DNA of 64,000 nt from Fibrobacterota bacterium (lineage in GTDB: Bacteria; Fibrobacterota; Chitinivibrionia; Chitinivibrionales; FEN-1185): positions 50,226 to 114,225 of the forward strand of contig PLWQ01000010.1 in NCBI GenBank assembly GCA_003165595.1, in the 5' to 3' direction. Below, in pieces: positions 26,919 through 36,374 of the stretch. The notes beneath the pieces are model-generated. The model made no database searches and was not told where the DNA came from. It worked only from the letters and a program-made list of their open reading frames with translations. The number at the start of each line of letters is the position of its first letter. Position 1 is the first letter of the stretch. Made by a program: the position numbers and the translations under genes.

Positions 26919-27208
26919 ACCCGCACAGCCTCTGCATAAATGCTTTCCTTGAGCGCAGGACGAACATCCTCTCGCGGAACCAGATCGACTTCTACGCCCA
27001 GGAGGGCAATAAGGTAGTTCTCAGCGGAGCAGAGTTTAAACAACCCGATCGGACGGTCGAAAACCGCCAGAAGATCCACGTCACTGTCCGCATTTGCCTC
27101 GCAACGAACCACTGACCCGAACACTGAAAGTTCGGATATACCATACTTCTCGTGGAGTTCGGAGGCATGCGCACGGAGGATTGATTTTATTTCGGATAAG
27201 GTTTTCAT
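26915..27208 (-). CDS. mntA: MntA-like nucleotidyltransferase antitoxin
   Basis: A 97-residue minimal nucleotidyltransferase with GSX10DXD: GSVVRCEANADSDVDLL (Ser32, Asp43, Asp45) and the third carboxylate in GVEVDLVPREDV. MntA AMPylates the HepT toxin. The start at 27208 follows GAAGG by about 7 bp; a TTG at 27226 is an alternative. It is the first gene of the pair. In several known systems hepT comes first, so the order here is the reverse. Confidence 0.88.
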   Translation of the reverse strand: MKTLSEIKSILRAHASELHEKYGISELSVFGSVVRCEANADSDVDLLAVFDRPIGLFKLCSAENYLIALLGVEVDLVPREDVRPALKESIYAEAVRV

Positions 27209-27366
27209 GAGTATGCCTTCAATCAAAATACTATTTATCGCCCTGGGGTGCGCCCGATAAACCGGGATGCCAGCCTACACAGCTTGTTGCGGGGTTCTCC
27301 AATTGCACGATTTGCACGACAGCGCGAGGCCAATATATGGAGATTTACGTCTACGACAAGAACAAG

Positions 27367-27546
27367 TCAAATGAGAAGCGTTGCGGGCTTGGCTTGCAGT
27401 GCAATGTGCTGGTCGTCAACGGCGATAAAAACATCCATATCGCCGGTTGCTCGCGGCGCTCCATAAATTCCAACGGCCCAACCGCCAATATACCATTGCT
27501 TTGGGTTATTGTCAATCTTAGTGGTCCAACGCCTGATCTTGTCGTA
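27367..27546 (-). pseudogene. Fragment of a nucleotidyltransferase gene
   Basis: The leftward frame reads LNYDKIRRWTTKIDNNPKQW, then YIGGWAVGIYGAPRATGDMD and VFIAVDDQHIALQ, the N-terminal core of a nucleotidyltransferase (GG...GxxRxTxDxD pattern). It ends soon after and has no C-terminal half. A possible original start with GGAGG ribosome-binding site lies near 27815, on the far side of a GC-rich repeat, so the gene was probably split by that insertion. A second decayed copy of its LNYDKIRRWTTKIDNNPKQ segment is at about 28033-28100. Confidence 0.55.
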
Positions 27547-27558
27547 ATTAAGAAATAT

Positions 27559-27769
27559 GGGCCCCCCGCCTTCGGCGGCGGTCCTCCGTTCATGCTTCGC
27601 ATCCAGCTCCGGGTCCTTTGCGCCACTGGCGCGACCAAGCCTCGGGCTGCCTTCGGCAGTGGTCTTCGCACATCCTGTGCTTCGGCTCAGGCTCGGCTGG
27701 TCAGCCTCGGTGCCGCCTACCACTATGGCGTTCACGCTCCGCATCCAGCTCCGCGCCCTTCAGGTCCCG
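27559..27769. repeat. GC-rich dispersed element, diverged copy G
   Basis: Starts GGGCCCCCCGCC and carries pieces shared with the other copies: GGTCAGCCTCGGTGCCGCC (compare 25046 in copy B) and CTCCGCATCCAGCTCCGCGCC, the complement of a block in copies C and F. It interrupts the nucleotidyltransferase remnant. Confidence 0.55.
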
Positions 27770-28104
27770 ATGGTTTTCTGGTCAGTGAATCCGACATCTG
27801 TCCTGTCCATTTTCATACATTCCTCCAAGCTTGTTACTAAAATACATTCATTATGTCGTTAACGCCTGTGCGGGGTCTTTTCCGAATGGTGCACCTGTAT
27901 TTTGCACGCTTGGCATACTCGTAGAATATTTCTTCTTCTATGGTTTTGATTGCTTTTGGAGGCATGGCGCCCATCAGGGGGTTTTGTCAAAGAATCGCGG
28001 CAGAAGTATCATCCGGCAACGGTACTGGATCAACATTACAATATAGCATTGCTTGGAGTGATTGTCAATCTTAGTAGTCCGGCGCTTGGTTTAGTTAAGA
28101 GAAT
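27770..28104. other. Non-coding interval with decayed nucleotidyltransferase copy
   Basis: Contains a leftward ATG with GGAGG ribosome-binding site near 27815 (a lost gene start) and, at about 28033-28100 on the minus strand, a degraded copy of the nucleotidyltransferase N-terminus with an in-frame stop. No intact gene is visible. Confidence 0.45.
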
Positions 28105-28909
28105 TGGGCGCCCCGCTGCATCAACAAAATGAAGGCTTGGGCGTTGCCCTCGCCACGCTCGGGTCGTTTATAACACGCCCTTCCTGTTGGGCGTGTTGAA
28201 TCTCCGTGCTCGGCCATGCGGCCTCGTTGCCGGTCCGCCCTATGCGCCTTTGGCGCGGGCCGGCCGGCAACGCGCTCCAGCGCGCACTCCGGTCCAGCTA
28301 ACGCGGCGCAGAGGAGTGTTGGCCAATCGTCAATGAAGGCCAATGCGATTTAGATTTGTCTATTCTTGGGCTTGATTTCCGCCATCAGCGCCGCCCCATG
28401 AGACCGGCAGATTGGTCCGCTCGCGCTGTTTGCACCAGCGGCACTGCAAGCGCGGTTTCGCCACTGATGGAGGAAGAGAAGACGGCGCAATTGGTTTTTG
28501 CCCAATCCTTTTTTCGACGTCGATACCTCCGATGTTCTCGGGCATCGTGCATTTGGTCTTGTGTTCCCCCTCAGCGGCGGCCCGGAGGCCGGAGGTTTGG
28601 CCGCCTTGTGTTGTCCGAGTTCGGCATCTTGGTACAAAGTCTGCTGTTGTCCTGCCGGGTGAGCCGGAGCACAGGATGTGCGGAGACCACTGCCGAAGGC
28701 AGCCCGGAGGGCGCGGAGCTGGATGCGGAGCGTGAATTCACAAGCGGCCCGACGGCCGAAGGATCAGCCGACGCTGCGGGGCGGCGTTTTTTGCTCACTT
28801 TCTTTCGCTGCAGAAAGAAAGTGAGTCTGGGTTCGGGAGTGAAGCTCCCGACTCTGTTGGTCGCAGGTGCCGGGGGGCGACCCTCCCGGCTCCGAATATG
28901 CGAAGGCCG
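28105..28909 (+). repeat. GC-rich dispersed element, long copy C
   Basis: Same ends as copies B and D (GGGCGCCCCGC on the left, GCGAAGGCCG on the right) but about 800 bp because of extra internal blocks. Hairpin 1 is 28794-28825 (CTCACTTTCTTTC, loop GCTGCA, then the complement), with a stem unrelated to those in B and D but the same loop as D. Hairpin 2 is 28833-28851 (TCGGGAG, loop TGAAG, CTCCCGA). It lies about 120 bp before the promoter of the first giant gene. Confidence 0.75.
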
Positions 28910-29030
28910 TTTTACTTCCCTCTTATCAGCCCGAACGCAACAGGGTAGTGCCCACCGGCAGCGCCGGGAATCCCCACAAATTGTCATTTGTTCATCGCTT
29001 TGCAACAAAGGTACCGTAATTGATTTGAGG

Positions 29031-29059
29031 TTGTCTGAATCACTGCTTCATGGTATAAT
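29031..29059 (+). promoter_or_regulatory. Sigma70-type promoter of giant gene A1
   Basis: TTGTCT (29031-29036), a 17-bp spacer and a perfect TATAAT (29054-29059), about 99 bp upstream of the ATG at 29158. The same design is found before A2 and B2. Confidence 0.7.
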
Positions 29060-29157
29060 AAAGGGATGGCAATACGATCAGCCATTGCATCAGCGAAGCA
29101 ACCTCATTTCCCTGTGCGTGCCCAGCCGTATCATAGCTGCTTTCTCGAGACGACCCA

Positions 29158-32100
29158 ATGCTAGACGCCGCCATTTTCCGGCCGCTGTTCGCTTTATCGC
29201 TGGTTGTGCTGGCTATGCTGCCGGGTCCGATCATGGCGGCAAATACCCTTGACAACCTGGGGCTGAGTTCAGGGACTCCGGCTGCCGGGGCATATTCCGT
29301 CCGGAAATTGAGCAGCAGTTATGCCGGCAATGCAATCTCGGTGCGGCGCAGCAGCGACAACACGGCGCAGGACATCGGGTTTACGGCCGGCGGCGACCTG
29401 AATCAGGCGGTATTGCTTTCCTTTGTGGGGTCGGGCAGCGGCTATGTCGCCACCTGGTACGACCAGAGCGGTAACGGCGCCGACATAACCCAGGCAACCG
29501 CCGCAAATCAGCCGAGGATTATTGCCGGCGGGGTGATTGAAACAAACAATATCAGGCCTGCCGTTCGTTTCGGCGGCGCTGTCCAAAACTTGACGGTTGC
29601 AACTCCGGTGAGCACATACCCCGTTTCCATTTCCGTCATGGCAAGTACTGCGGGCGGCTCGACAAACGGCGCTTTTGTGAAAATTGGGCAACCTGCCGCG
29701 CCCAATTGCGGAATAGCAATCGGCGTCGGCAATCCGGATCTTGACGGCGCGGGGACTTTCGTGGTTGGACTCAAGGAATACTCGGCCTGGTGTGAATCCA
29801 ATCCGACCGTCAGTTATCCGGCATCGCCTTTCACCATGGTTGCCATCCACCAGAACGCCGCAGGCGGGAACACCTTCTCGGCCTATCTGGACGGCGCCAA
29901 TGTTCCTTTGAACGGCGCGACGACCGCTCCCAACGGGACCATAGCCGGCAATCTGTATGTTGGCGGTTACGTGAGCAATACGCCAACCAACAGGTTCGCC
30001 CTGGCCTGGCAATCCGAGGTACTCATTTTCGGGTCTGCGCTGTCCAACGCGGACCGGCAGACCATTGAGTGCAACCAGCAATCTTATTATGCCATCGTGG
30101 CGCCTGCAACGGTTGGGGTCGCGCAATCCATTTGCGGTTCGCTCACAAGCAACAGTCTTGGCGGCAACACGCCGAGCCTGGGCAGCGGCGCATGGAGCAA
30201 GGTGTCCGGCCCGGGGACTGCTAGTTTCAGCGCGCCTGCGGCGGGGAATTCCACGGCCACGGCGAGCGTGTCGGGAACCTATGTGCTGCGCTGGACAATC
30301 ACCTACAACACCTGCGCAAGCTCCGCCGACATTACCGTCAATTTTCTTGGCTCGGGCACGCTGCCCACGGCCAATGTAACCGGCAGCGCGTCGATTTGTC
30401 CCGGCGTCCCCACAAATGTATCCGTGTCGTTGACCGGAACTGCACCCTGGAGCCTCACGTACAGCGACGGCACCAACCCGACCAATGTGACCGGGATCGC
30501 GAGTTCGCCGTATATTTTCAGCGTGGCGCCAACGACGGCAAAGACATACACGGTCACGGCATTGACTGATGCTTCCTGTTCGGCACAACCATCCGGCCTC
30601 ACCGGCTCCGCGGCAATAACCATCGTCAACGGTACGCTTGGAACAACCCAGAATGCAGCAGGAGCCTATTCGTTGCGGAAGGTGAACAGTTGCTACGCCG
30701 GCTATGCCATAACGGTACGGCGCAGCAGCGACAACACCACGCAGGACATCGGGTTTACCGCAGGCGGCGACCTGAATCAGCCGGCTCTGCTTTCCTTTGT
30801 CGGAGCGGGCAGCGGATACGTTGCCAAATGGTATGACCAGAGCGGCAATGGCGCGGATATCACCCAGGCAACGGCGGCAAATCAGCCGAGGGTTGTCAAT
30901 GCCGGGATAGTAGAAACGATCAACGGCAAGCCCGCGGTTTACTTTGGCGGTCCTTCCCAGAATCTGTTTGTTTCCGTGCCGGTAGCAGCGTACCCGATTA
31001 CGGTGTCGATTCTGGGAAACACGGTCGGCGGCTCGTCGAATGGTGCATTTGTAAAGGTCGGGCAGGATCAGGCGCCCAATTGCGGGATAGGAATCGGCAT
31101 TGGAAACGGGACCATGGACGCCTCGGGAACCGCCGTGATAGGCCTCAAGGAAAACGCCTCCTGGTGCCCGTCGAATCCGACCGTGGCTTACCCTGCATCG
31201 GCATTCACCATGGTTGCCATCCAGCAGAGCGCGGCGGGCGGAAGCGGCCTTACCGCGTATCTGAACGGCGCAGCCGTCACCCTGAACAGTGCCGCAACCG
31301 CCACGAACGGAATCACGATCACCGGCAACTTGTATGTGGGAGGATACCTGGCAAACGGATCGAACAACAGGTATCCGGTGGGCTGGGAATCGGAAGTGAT
31401 TGTATTCGGCTCAGCGCTTTCCGACGGAGACCGTCAGACCGTCGAGTGCAGCCAGCAGTCGTATTACGGTATCACTGCAAAAGCCGCGGCGGGAGTGGCC
31501 CAATCCATATGCGGTTCCTTGACAAGCAATAGTCTTGGCGGCAACACCCCGGCCCCGGGCAGCGGCGCATGGAGCAAGGTGTCCGGCCCGGGGACCGTTA
31601 TTTTCAGCGCGCCTGCGGCGGGGAATTCCACGGCCACGGCGAGCGTGTCCGGAACCTATGTGCTGCGCTGGACAATCACCTACAACACCTGTACAAGCTC
31701 CGCCGACATTACCGTCAATTTTCTCGGCTCGGGCACGCTGCCTACCGCCAACGTCACCGGCAGCGCATCGATATGCCCGGGCGCTGCAACCAACGTCTCG
31801 GTCGCGCTCACCGGAACGTCGCCCTGGAGCCTTACGTACTTTGACGGGACCACCTCGACGAATGTGACCGGAATCGTCGCTTCGCCCTATGTTTTCGGTG
31901 TGGCGCCGACGGTCACAAAGACCTATACGGTAACGGCGCTCACGGATGCCAGCTGTTCGGCCCAGCCTTCCGGACTCACCGGGTCGGCGGTGATCACCAT
32001 AAGTAATCCGGTTCTGGGAACAACCCAGAACGCCGCGGCCGCCTATTCGGTGCGAAAAATAGCCGGCTGCTACAGCGGCAATGCCCTCACGGTGCGGCGC

Positions 32101-34164
32101 AGCAGCGACAACGCAACGCAGGATATCGGTTTTACGGCGGGCGGCGATCTGAATCAGGCCGCATTGCTCGCATTTGTCGGGTCGAGCAGCGGGTATGTTG
32201 TCAAATGGTATGACCAGAGCGGCAACGGCAATCATATCGTTCAGGCAACAACGGCAAATCAACCGAGGATCGTCAACGCCGGTGTCGTGGATCAGATCGG
32301 CAACAGACCCACGCTTTACTTTAGCGGACCTTCTCAAAATCTGGCCGTTGCCGTGCCGGTGACGGCATATCCCCTCACGGTTTCCATTCTGGCGAACACG
32401 TCCGGCGGTTCGTCTAACGGCGCGTTTATAAAGATAGGGCAGGACGCGTCGCCCAATTGCGGAATAGGCATCGGCATTGGAAACGGCACCTTGGACGCTG
32501 CCGGGACAGCCGTGATCGGCCTCAAGGAAAATGCCGCCTGGTGTCCGTCCAATCCGGTGGTCAATTATCCGGCGGCGGCGTTTACCCTGGTCGCCATCCA
32601 GCAAAGCGTGGCAGGGGGCAGCGGCCTTACGGATTATCTCAACGGCACTGCCGTGCCATTGACAAGTGCGACAACCGCCACCAACGGAACCACTATCATC
32701 GGCAACTTGTATGTGGGCGGCTATCTCGCCAACGGGACCAGCAACCGCTTCCCGGTAGTCATGGAATCCGAGGTGATCCTTTTCGGCTCCGCACTTTCGG
32801 ACCCGGATCGGGGAACTATAGAAACCAGCCAGAAGAACTATTTCGGGATCGTTCCCGTGGCACCAACCGCCTCGAACGTTTCTTTCAGCGGAGCGTTCAG
32901 TATCGGCAGCGTCGAAACAGGATCGTACACCTATTCCGACGGCAACGGTGATCCCCAGGCAACCTCAACCTTCAAATGGTACCGGTCCAACGACGCGCTC
33001 GGTACGGGGAAGACCGCAATTGCCGGCGCAACAAGCCTTACCTACACTCTCACGAGTTCGGATGACGCCAAGTACATCAGCTTTGAGGTGACACCGGTGT
33101 CTTCTGTCGCGCCGACCACGGGCACACCGGTGGAAAGTGCGCTCCGCGGCCCGATGAATCAAATTTCTTCGGTCTGGAGCATGACCTCGCTCGGGGCCAT
33201 TTTGGGCGGCGCAATAGGCGATAACTCGCTCTTCCTCGGCACCGGGTCCGCCAAGCAGCTTCTGTCACGACAGCTTTCTAACGGTAATTCCCTCTGGTCC
33301 TATGCAACGCCAAATGGAAATTGCGGTTCACCGAGCTATGCTTTTGTCGGTTCAAACTACGACCTCGTTGCAGCGAATGGAACCTATGTAGTCGGCGTAC
33401 AGGACAACGGTGGAAGTTACACTGAACTGTTTACACCAAAGAATCTCGGATTCGCAGTTGGCAATCCCTACATCAGCATCGACAACAGCTCGTTCTTTTT
33501 CGTATGCAACAACACGATGTACGCAAAGAGCCTTGCCACGGGCGCCACCTTGTGGACGGCGCCCCTGTCCAACGCTTCGACCGGATCCGATATCGTCGTC
33601 TCCAGCGACTACATTTACGCACCGGCTTCCGATGGCGTTGTCAAGGGGGATGTGGTCGATTTTACGCCGCTTTCCAAATATACCATAGCCGGAAATCCCG
33701 GCATCAACCTGCCGCTTTCGGTTATGCACGACACGCTGTATGTTACCCCGAACAGCAATAAGCTGTATGGCGTGAGCGTGACGAACATGACGACTCTCTA
33801 TTGGCAAGCGACACTCGGGGCAACCAACTCCGCTCCTGCTTTTCCCGTATACAACTCGAGCAGTGTTTATGTAGGCGCCGGGACCGCAGTTCAGAAAGTG
33901 CAGGGCGGGTCCGTGGTGTGGACGTACGATGTGGGTGCGACGATAACCGGCGGGCCCATCATGATGAACGGCGTCGTCTATTTCGGCACAAGTACCGGCA
34001 AATATTATGCCGCGCGTGACAATGGCGCAACGTATGCCGCCGTTGCCAAGTGGCCGGTGACTACCGCGTCGGGAAGCTGCACCTGCGTGTGGATCGATCA
34101 AACGAACAGCCGGGTAATTTTCAGCACCGACGGCGGCAACCTTGATGCGTTCCCGCTGCAGTAG
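29158..34164 (+). CDS. Giant secreted protein A1: three GH54/LamG-like modules plus beta-propeller
   Basis: A 1668-residue exported protein (signal peptide LFALSLVVLAMLPGPIMAA). Three tandem modules of about 460 residues begin near residues 40, 495 and 955. Each contains the pattern YSVRKLxxxYxGxAxxVRRSSD, then QDIGFTAGGDLNQA and WYDQSGNGxxxxQAT, as in the catalytic/LamG-like domain of GH54 alpha-L-arabinofuranosidases and related lectin-like proteins. The first two modules are followed by Ig/PKD-like segments (GSGAWSKVSGPGTxxFSAP). After another Ig-like domain (about 1240-1325) comes a PQQ-like propeller from about 1335 to the end (VWSMTSLGAILGG at its start, NLDAF near its end), shared with A2 and A3. 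No T9SS sorting domain is visible. B1 follows after a short gap. Confidence 0.85.
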   Translation: MLDAAIFRPLFALSLVVLAMLPGPIMAANTLDNLGLSSGTPAAGAYSVRKLSSSYAGNAISVRRSSDNTAQDIGFTAGGDLNQAVLLSFVGSGSGYVATWYDQSGNGADITQATAANQPRIIAGGVIETNNIRPAVRFGGAVQNLTVATPVSTYPVSISVMASTAGGSTNGAFVKIGQPAAPNCGIAIGVGNPDLDGAGTFVVGLKEYSAWCESNPTVSYPASPFTMVAIHQNAAGGNTFSAYLDGANVPLNGATTAPNGTIAGNLYVGGYVSNTPTNRFALAWQSEVLIFGSALSNADRQTIECNQQSYYAIVAPATVGVAQSICGSLTSNSLGGNTPSLGSGAWSKVSGPGTASFSAPAAGNSTATASVSGTYVLRWTITYNTCASSADITVNFLGSGTLPTANVTGSASICPGVPTNVSVSLTGTAPWSLTYSDGTNPTNVTGIASSPYIFSVAPTTAKTYTVTALTDASCSAQPSGLTGSAAITIVNGTLGTTQNAAGAYSLRKVNSCYAGYAITVRRSSDNTTQDIGFTAGGDLNQPALLSFVGAGSGYVAKWYDQSGNGADITQATAANQPRVVNAGIVETINGKPAVYFGGPSQNLFVSVPVAAYPITVSILGNTVGGSSNGAFVKVGQDQAPNCGIGIGIGNGTMDASGTAVIGLKENASWCPSNPTVAYPASAFTMVAIQQSAAGGSGLTAYLNGAAVTLNSAATATNGITITGNLYVGGYLANGSNNRYPVGWESEVIVFGSALSDGDRQTVECSQQSYYGITAKAAAGVAQSICGSLTSNSLGGNTPAPGSGAWSKVSGPGTVIFSAPAAGNSTATASVSGTYVLRWTITYNTCTSSADITVNFLGSGTLPTANVTGSASICPGAATNVSVALTGTSPWSLTYFDGTTSTNVTGIVASPYVFGVAPTVTKTYTVTALTDASCSAQPSGLTGSAVITISNPVLGTTQNAAAAYSVRKIAGCYSGNALTVRRSSDNATQDIGFTAGGDLNQAALLAFVGSSSGYVVKWYDQSGNGNHIVQATTANQPRIVNAGVVDQIGNRPTLYFSGPSQNLAVAVPVTAYPLTVSILANTSGGSSNGAFIKIGQDASPNCGIGIGIGNGTLDAAGTAVIGLKENAAWCPSNPVVNYPAAAFTLVAIQQSVAGGSGLTDYLNGTAVPLTSATTATNGTTIIGNLYVGGYLANGTSNRFPVVMESEVILFGSALSDPDRGTIETSQKNYFGIVPVAPTASNVSFSGAFSIGSVETGSYTYSDGNGDPQATSTFKWYRSNDALGTGKTAIAGATSLTYTLTSSDDAKYISFEVTPVSSVAPTTGTPVESALRGPMNQISSVWSMTSLGAILGGAIGDNSLFLGTGSAKQLLSRQLSNGNSLWSYATPNGNCGSPSYAFVGSNYDLVAANGTYVVGVQDNGGSYTELFTPKNLGFAVGNPYISIDNSSFFFVCNNTMYAKSLATGATLWTAPLSNASTGSDIVVSSDYIYAPASDGVVKGDVVDFTPLSKYTIAGNPGINLPLSVMHDTLYVTPNSNKLYGVSVTNMTTLYWQATLGATNSAPAFPVYNSSSVYVGAGTAVQKVQGGSVVWTYDVGATITGGPIMMNGVVYFGTSTGKYYAARDNGATYAAVAKWPVTTASGSCTCVWIDQTNSRVIFSTDGGNLDAFPLQ

Positions 34165-34220
34165 GGGAGAGAAATAGACTGTGCGGGTATTTGACGGACA
34201 GTAATCGGAGAATGATTTCT

Positions 34221-35948
34221 ATGGTACGTTTCCGCGGACCGAGCATCACTCGAAAAATCCTTGGCACCAGCCTGTTCACTCTGGCATTTGCCGGCGCTCA
34301 TGCATTCGCGGATTCCTGGCCCTGTTTTCGGGGCAACCCGCAACGTACCGGCTTTTGCCGCGAAACAGTTGGAATCCCGTCTGGAAAGCCTGCGTGGAAA
34401 CTTGCCCTGGGTTGCAATCTGGTCAGTTCACCGTCGGTGGTTGATGGCGTGCTGTACATCGGCGGCAGGGACAGTGCGCTGTACGCAATCAGCGCCGCCG
34501 ACGGAACCGTACAATGGAGATGCAAGACCGGCAACTGGGTTGACGCTTCGCCGCTTGTGCATGGAAACAGCGTGATTGTCGGGAGCAGAGACAACAGCAT
34601 CTACGTCGTTGACAAGCTCACGGGAAACGTTGCGGGCCGCCTGCCTGCCGGGATACAACTGTCTTCGCCATGCATCACGGATGCCGGCATGCTGCTCTCC
34701 GGGATCGGTCTGCCGGCGGGCGGCGTTGCCGCCTTCGGCATCGATCCGTCGCAACTGAAAAAGGCAAAGGCCCTATCGTCGATATCTCTTCCGCAATACA
34801 CCTATTCGTCGCCGGCGGTGTTCGGTCAGGCCGCCGTGGTCGGCTCGACAAACGGATTCCTTTATGGCATCGACGTGGGCGGAATGGATACGATCTGGAG
34901 CCTGCCGACGGCAGGCGGGACCTATCTCTCAACACCTGCGATAGACAATACAACTGTGTATTTCGCGCCAGGCGATGCGGACAAATGCGTGTATGCCGCG
35001 GACCTTTTGACAGGCAGGGTTGTCTGGAAAAGTCAAACCGCAACACAGCCGGAAACGATGTCGAATGTATTGGGAAAGAAGGTCGCCGCAGGGACCGTTC
35101 CATCCTCGTTCCTGGCGCAACTGCCGAGAATGAGCCCGGCAAATCGCAGGCAAACAATAGAACGTCTTCGCAACCTGGGCTTTGAGCTGCCGGGGCCGGG
35201 GGCTGTGGGTCTGGGCAAGAAGTCAGAAGACAGCAGCCGGACTTTCATTGCGCTCGATGAGATAAAGACGTCATCCGTCGCCGTGAATCAGGAAAACGTC
35301 TTCGTCATCCAGAAACAACTTGGATACGTGCTCGCAAACGACAGTACGGTTGACGACAAGCAGGAATTCAGGATGCAAGCTCTTGACAAAAAGACAGGTA
35401 CATCCGTGTGGAGTTTTAGCGAGTGCCGCAGCTGCATCCATCTGGGCTATTGCTCTTCCCCCGTTGCAACGAAGAATACGGTTTTTTTCGGCTGGGGAGA
35501 AGGCAGGCTGTACGGGCTTGCCGCACAGACCGGTGAGGTGCTTTGGATGGATTCCGTTCAGGGAAATGTCATCTCATCTCCGGCAATTTCTTCGGGACGT
35601 CTTTTCGTTGCAACGATGGACGGATTTGTGTATGCCTACAATCTCGATGCTACCGCTCCCGGCCTCGATTTTCAAACCAGCACCTATTGCTATCCCAATC
35701 CTGCACGCGGCAGCGTTTCCCATTTGCAGATGTACGTGAACAAGGCAGGCGTTGCGGACGTGACGCTGTACAACACCGCCGAAAAGCCCGTGCTCAGGTT
35801 CTCCCGCCAGCTCGCTGCGGGCGAAAAGGACGTCTACGACTGGGACATCTCGCGTGTCGCCAACGGGGTGTATTTTGCATTGGTAAAGGTGCAATACGCG
35901 GACGGCTTAAGCGACAGGAAGCTCGTCAAGGTGGCGGTGCTGCATTAA
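34221..35948 (+). CDS. Secreted PQQ-like propeller protein B1 with T9SS sorting domain
   Basis: A 575-residue exported protein: signal peptide (ILGTSLFTLAFAGAHAFA), then WPCFRGNPQRTG and a propeller of PQQ-type blades (LYIGGRDSALYAISAADGTVQW, SSPAVFGQAAVVGSTNGFLYGIDV, YFAPGDADKCVYAADLLTGRVVW). The last 85 residues form a T9SS type A domain (STYCYPNPARGSVSHLQMYV, then DISRVANGVYFALVKVQYADG). ATG 34221 is chosen because GGAG lies 10 bp upstream; an ATG at 34212 is too close to it. The gene follows A1 by about 55 bp, in an operon. It is a paralogue of B2. Such proteins bind or display rather than catalyse; no quinone-dehydrogenase residues are recognisable. Confidence 0.85.
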   Translation: MVRFRGPSITRKILGTSLFTLAFAGAHAFADSWPCFRGNPQRTGFCRETVGIPSGKPAWKLALGCNLVSSPSVVDGVLYIGGRDSALYAISAADGTVQWRCKTGNWVDASPLVHGNSVIVGSRDNSIYVVDKLTGNVAGRLPAGIQLSSPCITDAGMLLSGIGLPAGGVAAFGIDPSQLKKAKALSSISLPQYTYSSPAVFGQAAVVGSTNGFLYGIDVGGMDTIWSLPTAGGTYLSTPAIDNTTVYFAPGDADKCVYAADLLTGRVVWKSQTATQPETMSNVLGKKVAAGTVPSSFLAQLPRMSPANRRQTIERLRNLGFELPGPGAVGLGKKSEDSSRTFIALDEIKTSSVAVNQENVFVIQKQLGYVLANDSTVDDKQEFRMQALDKKTGTSVWSFSECRSCIHLGYCSSPVATKNTVFFGWGEGRLYGLAAQTGEVLWMDSVQGNVISSPAISSGRLFVATMDGFVYAYNLDATAPGLDFQTSTYCYPNPARGSVSHLQMYVNKAGVADVTLYNTAEKPVLRFSRQLAAGEKDVYDWDISRVANGVYFALVKVQYADGLSDRKLVKVAVLH

Positions 35949-35949
35949 C

Positions 35950-36112
35950 ACAGAGAAGAAGAGAAGATTCACCACAGAGACACAGAGGACACAGAGAAGA
36001 GGAAAAAAAAGGAAGATTCACCGCAAAGGCGCTAAGGACGCAAAAGAACGCAAAGAAGAAAAGATTCACCACAGAGAACACAGAGAAGGCCGCAAAGAAG
36101 AAATGGAATCAG
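35950..36112. repeat. Periodic CACAGAG / CGCAAAG intergenic tract
   Basis: Units of 7-9 bp: CACAGAG and ACACAGAGG series, then CGCTAAGG and CGCAAAG series, then CACAGAG again, each set introduced by AAGATTCAC. These are the same periodic words as in the tracts at 13425 and 19790. Confidence 0.75.
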
Positions 36113-36130
36113 ATTTTCTAAAGCGATTTA

Positions 36131-36356
36131 GTTGACGTGTGGCAATCAAACCCGTTGCCCAGCGCCAGGTAGGACTGGAACGTGCGCGGAGCGCAGTGCC
36201 GCCTGACCACGGCCCGCAGGGCCTTTGTGGCAGGCGGTACCGAGGCTATGCGGCCGAGCGTGAAAGCCGGAGACCACGCACGAAGTGCGCCCAACGGGCG
36301 CGTAGCTGGATGCGGAGTGTGAACGAGGGCCGCCGCTGCGCAGCAGCGGGGCGCCC
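36131..36356 (-). repeat. GC-rich dispersed element, inverted partial copy F
   Basis: Complement of the left half of copy B: it reads GTTGACGTGTGGCAATC (compare GTTGACGATTGGCAGTC on the complement of B), then the GCCGCCTGACCACGG block, and ends GGGGCGCCC at 36356. It lies 18 bp from the stop of A2. Confidence 0.7.
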
Positions 36357-36374
36357 AGGATTTGCATTAATTCT

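Noticed and set aside
29269-32604. Leftward frames of 439 and 397 codons opposite A1
   Set aside because: Antisense of the repeat modules; they resemble each other only because the modules are repeated.
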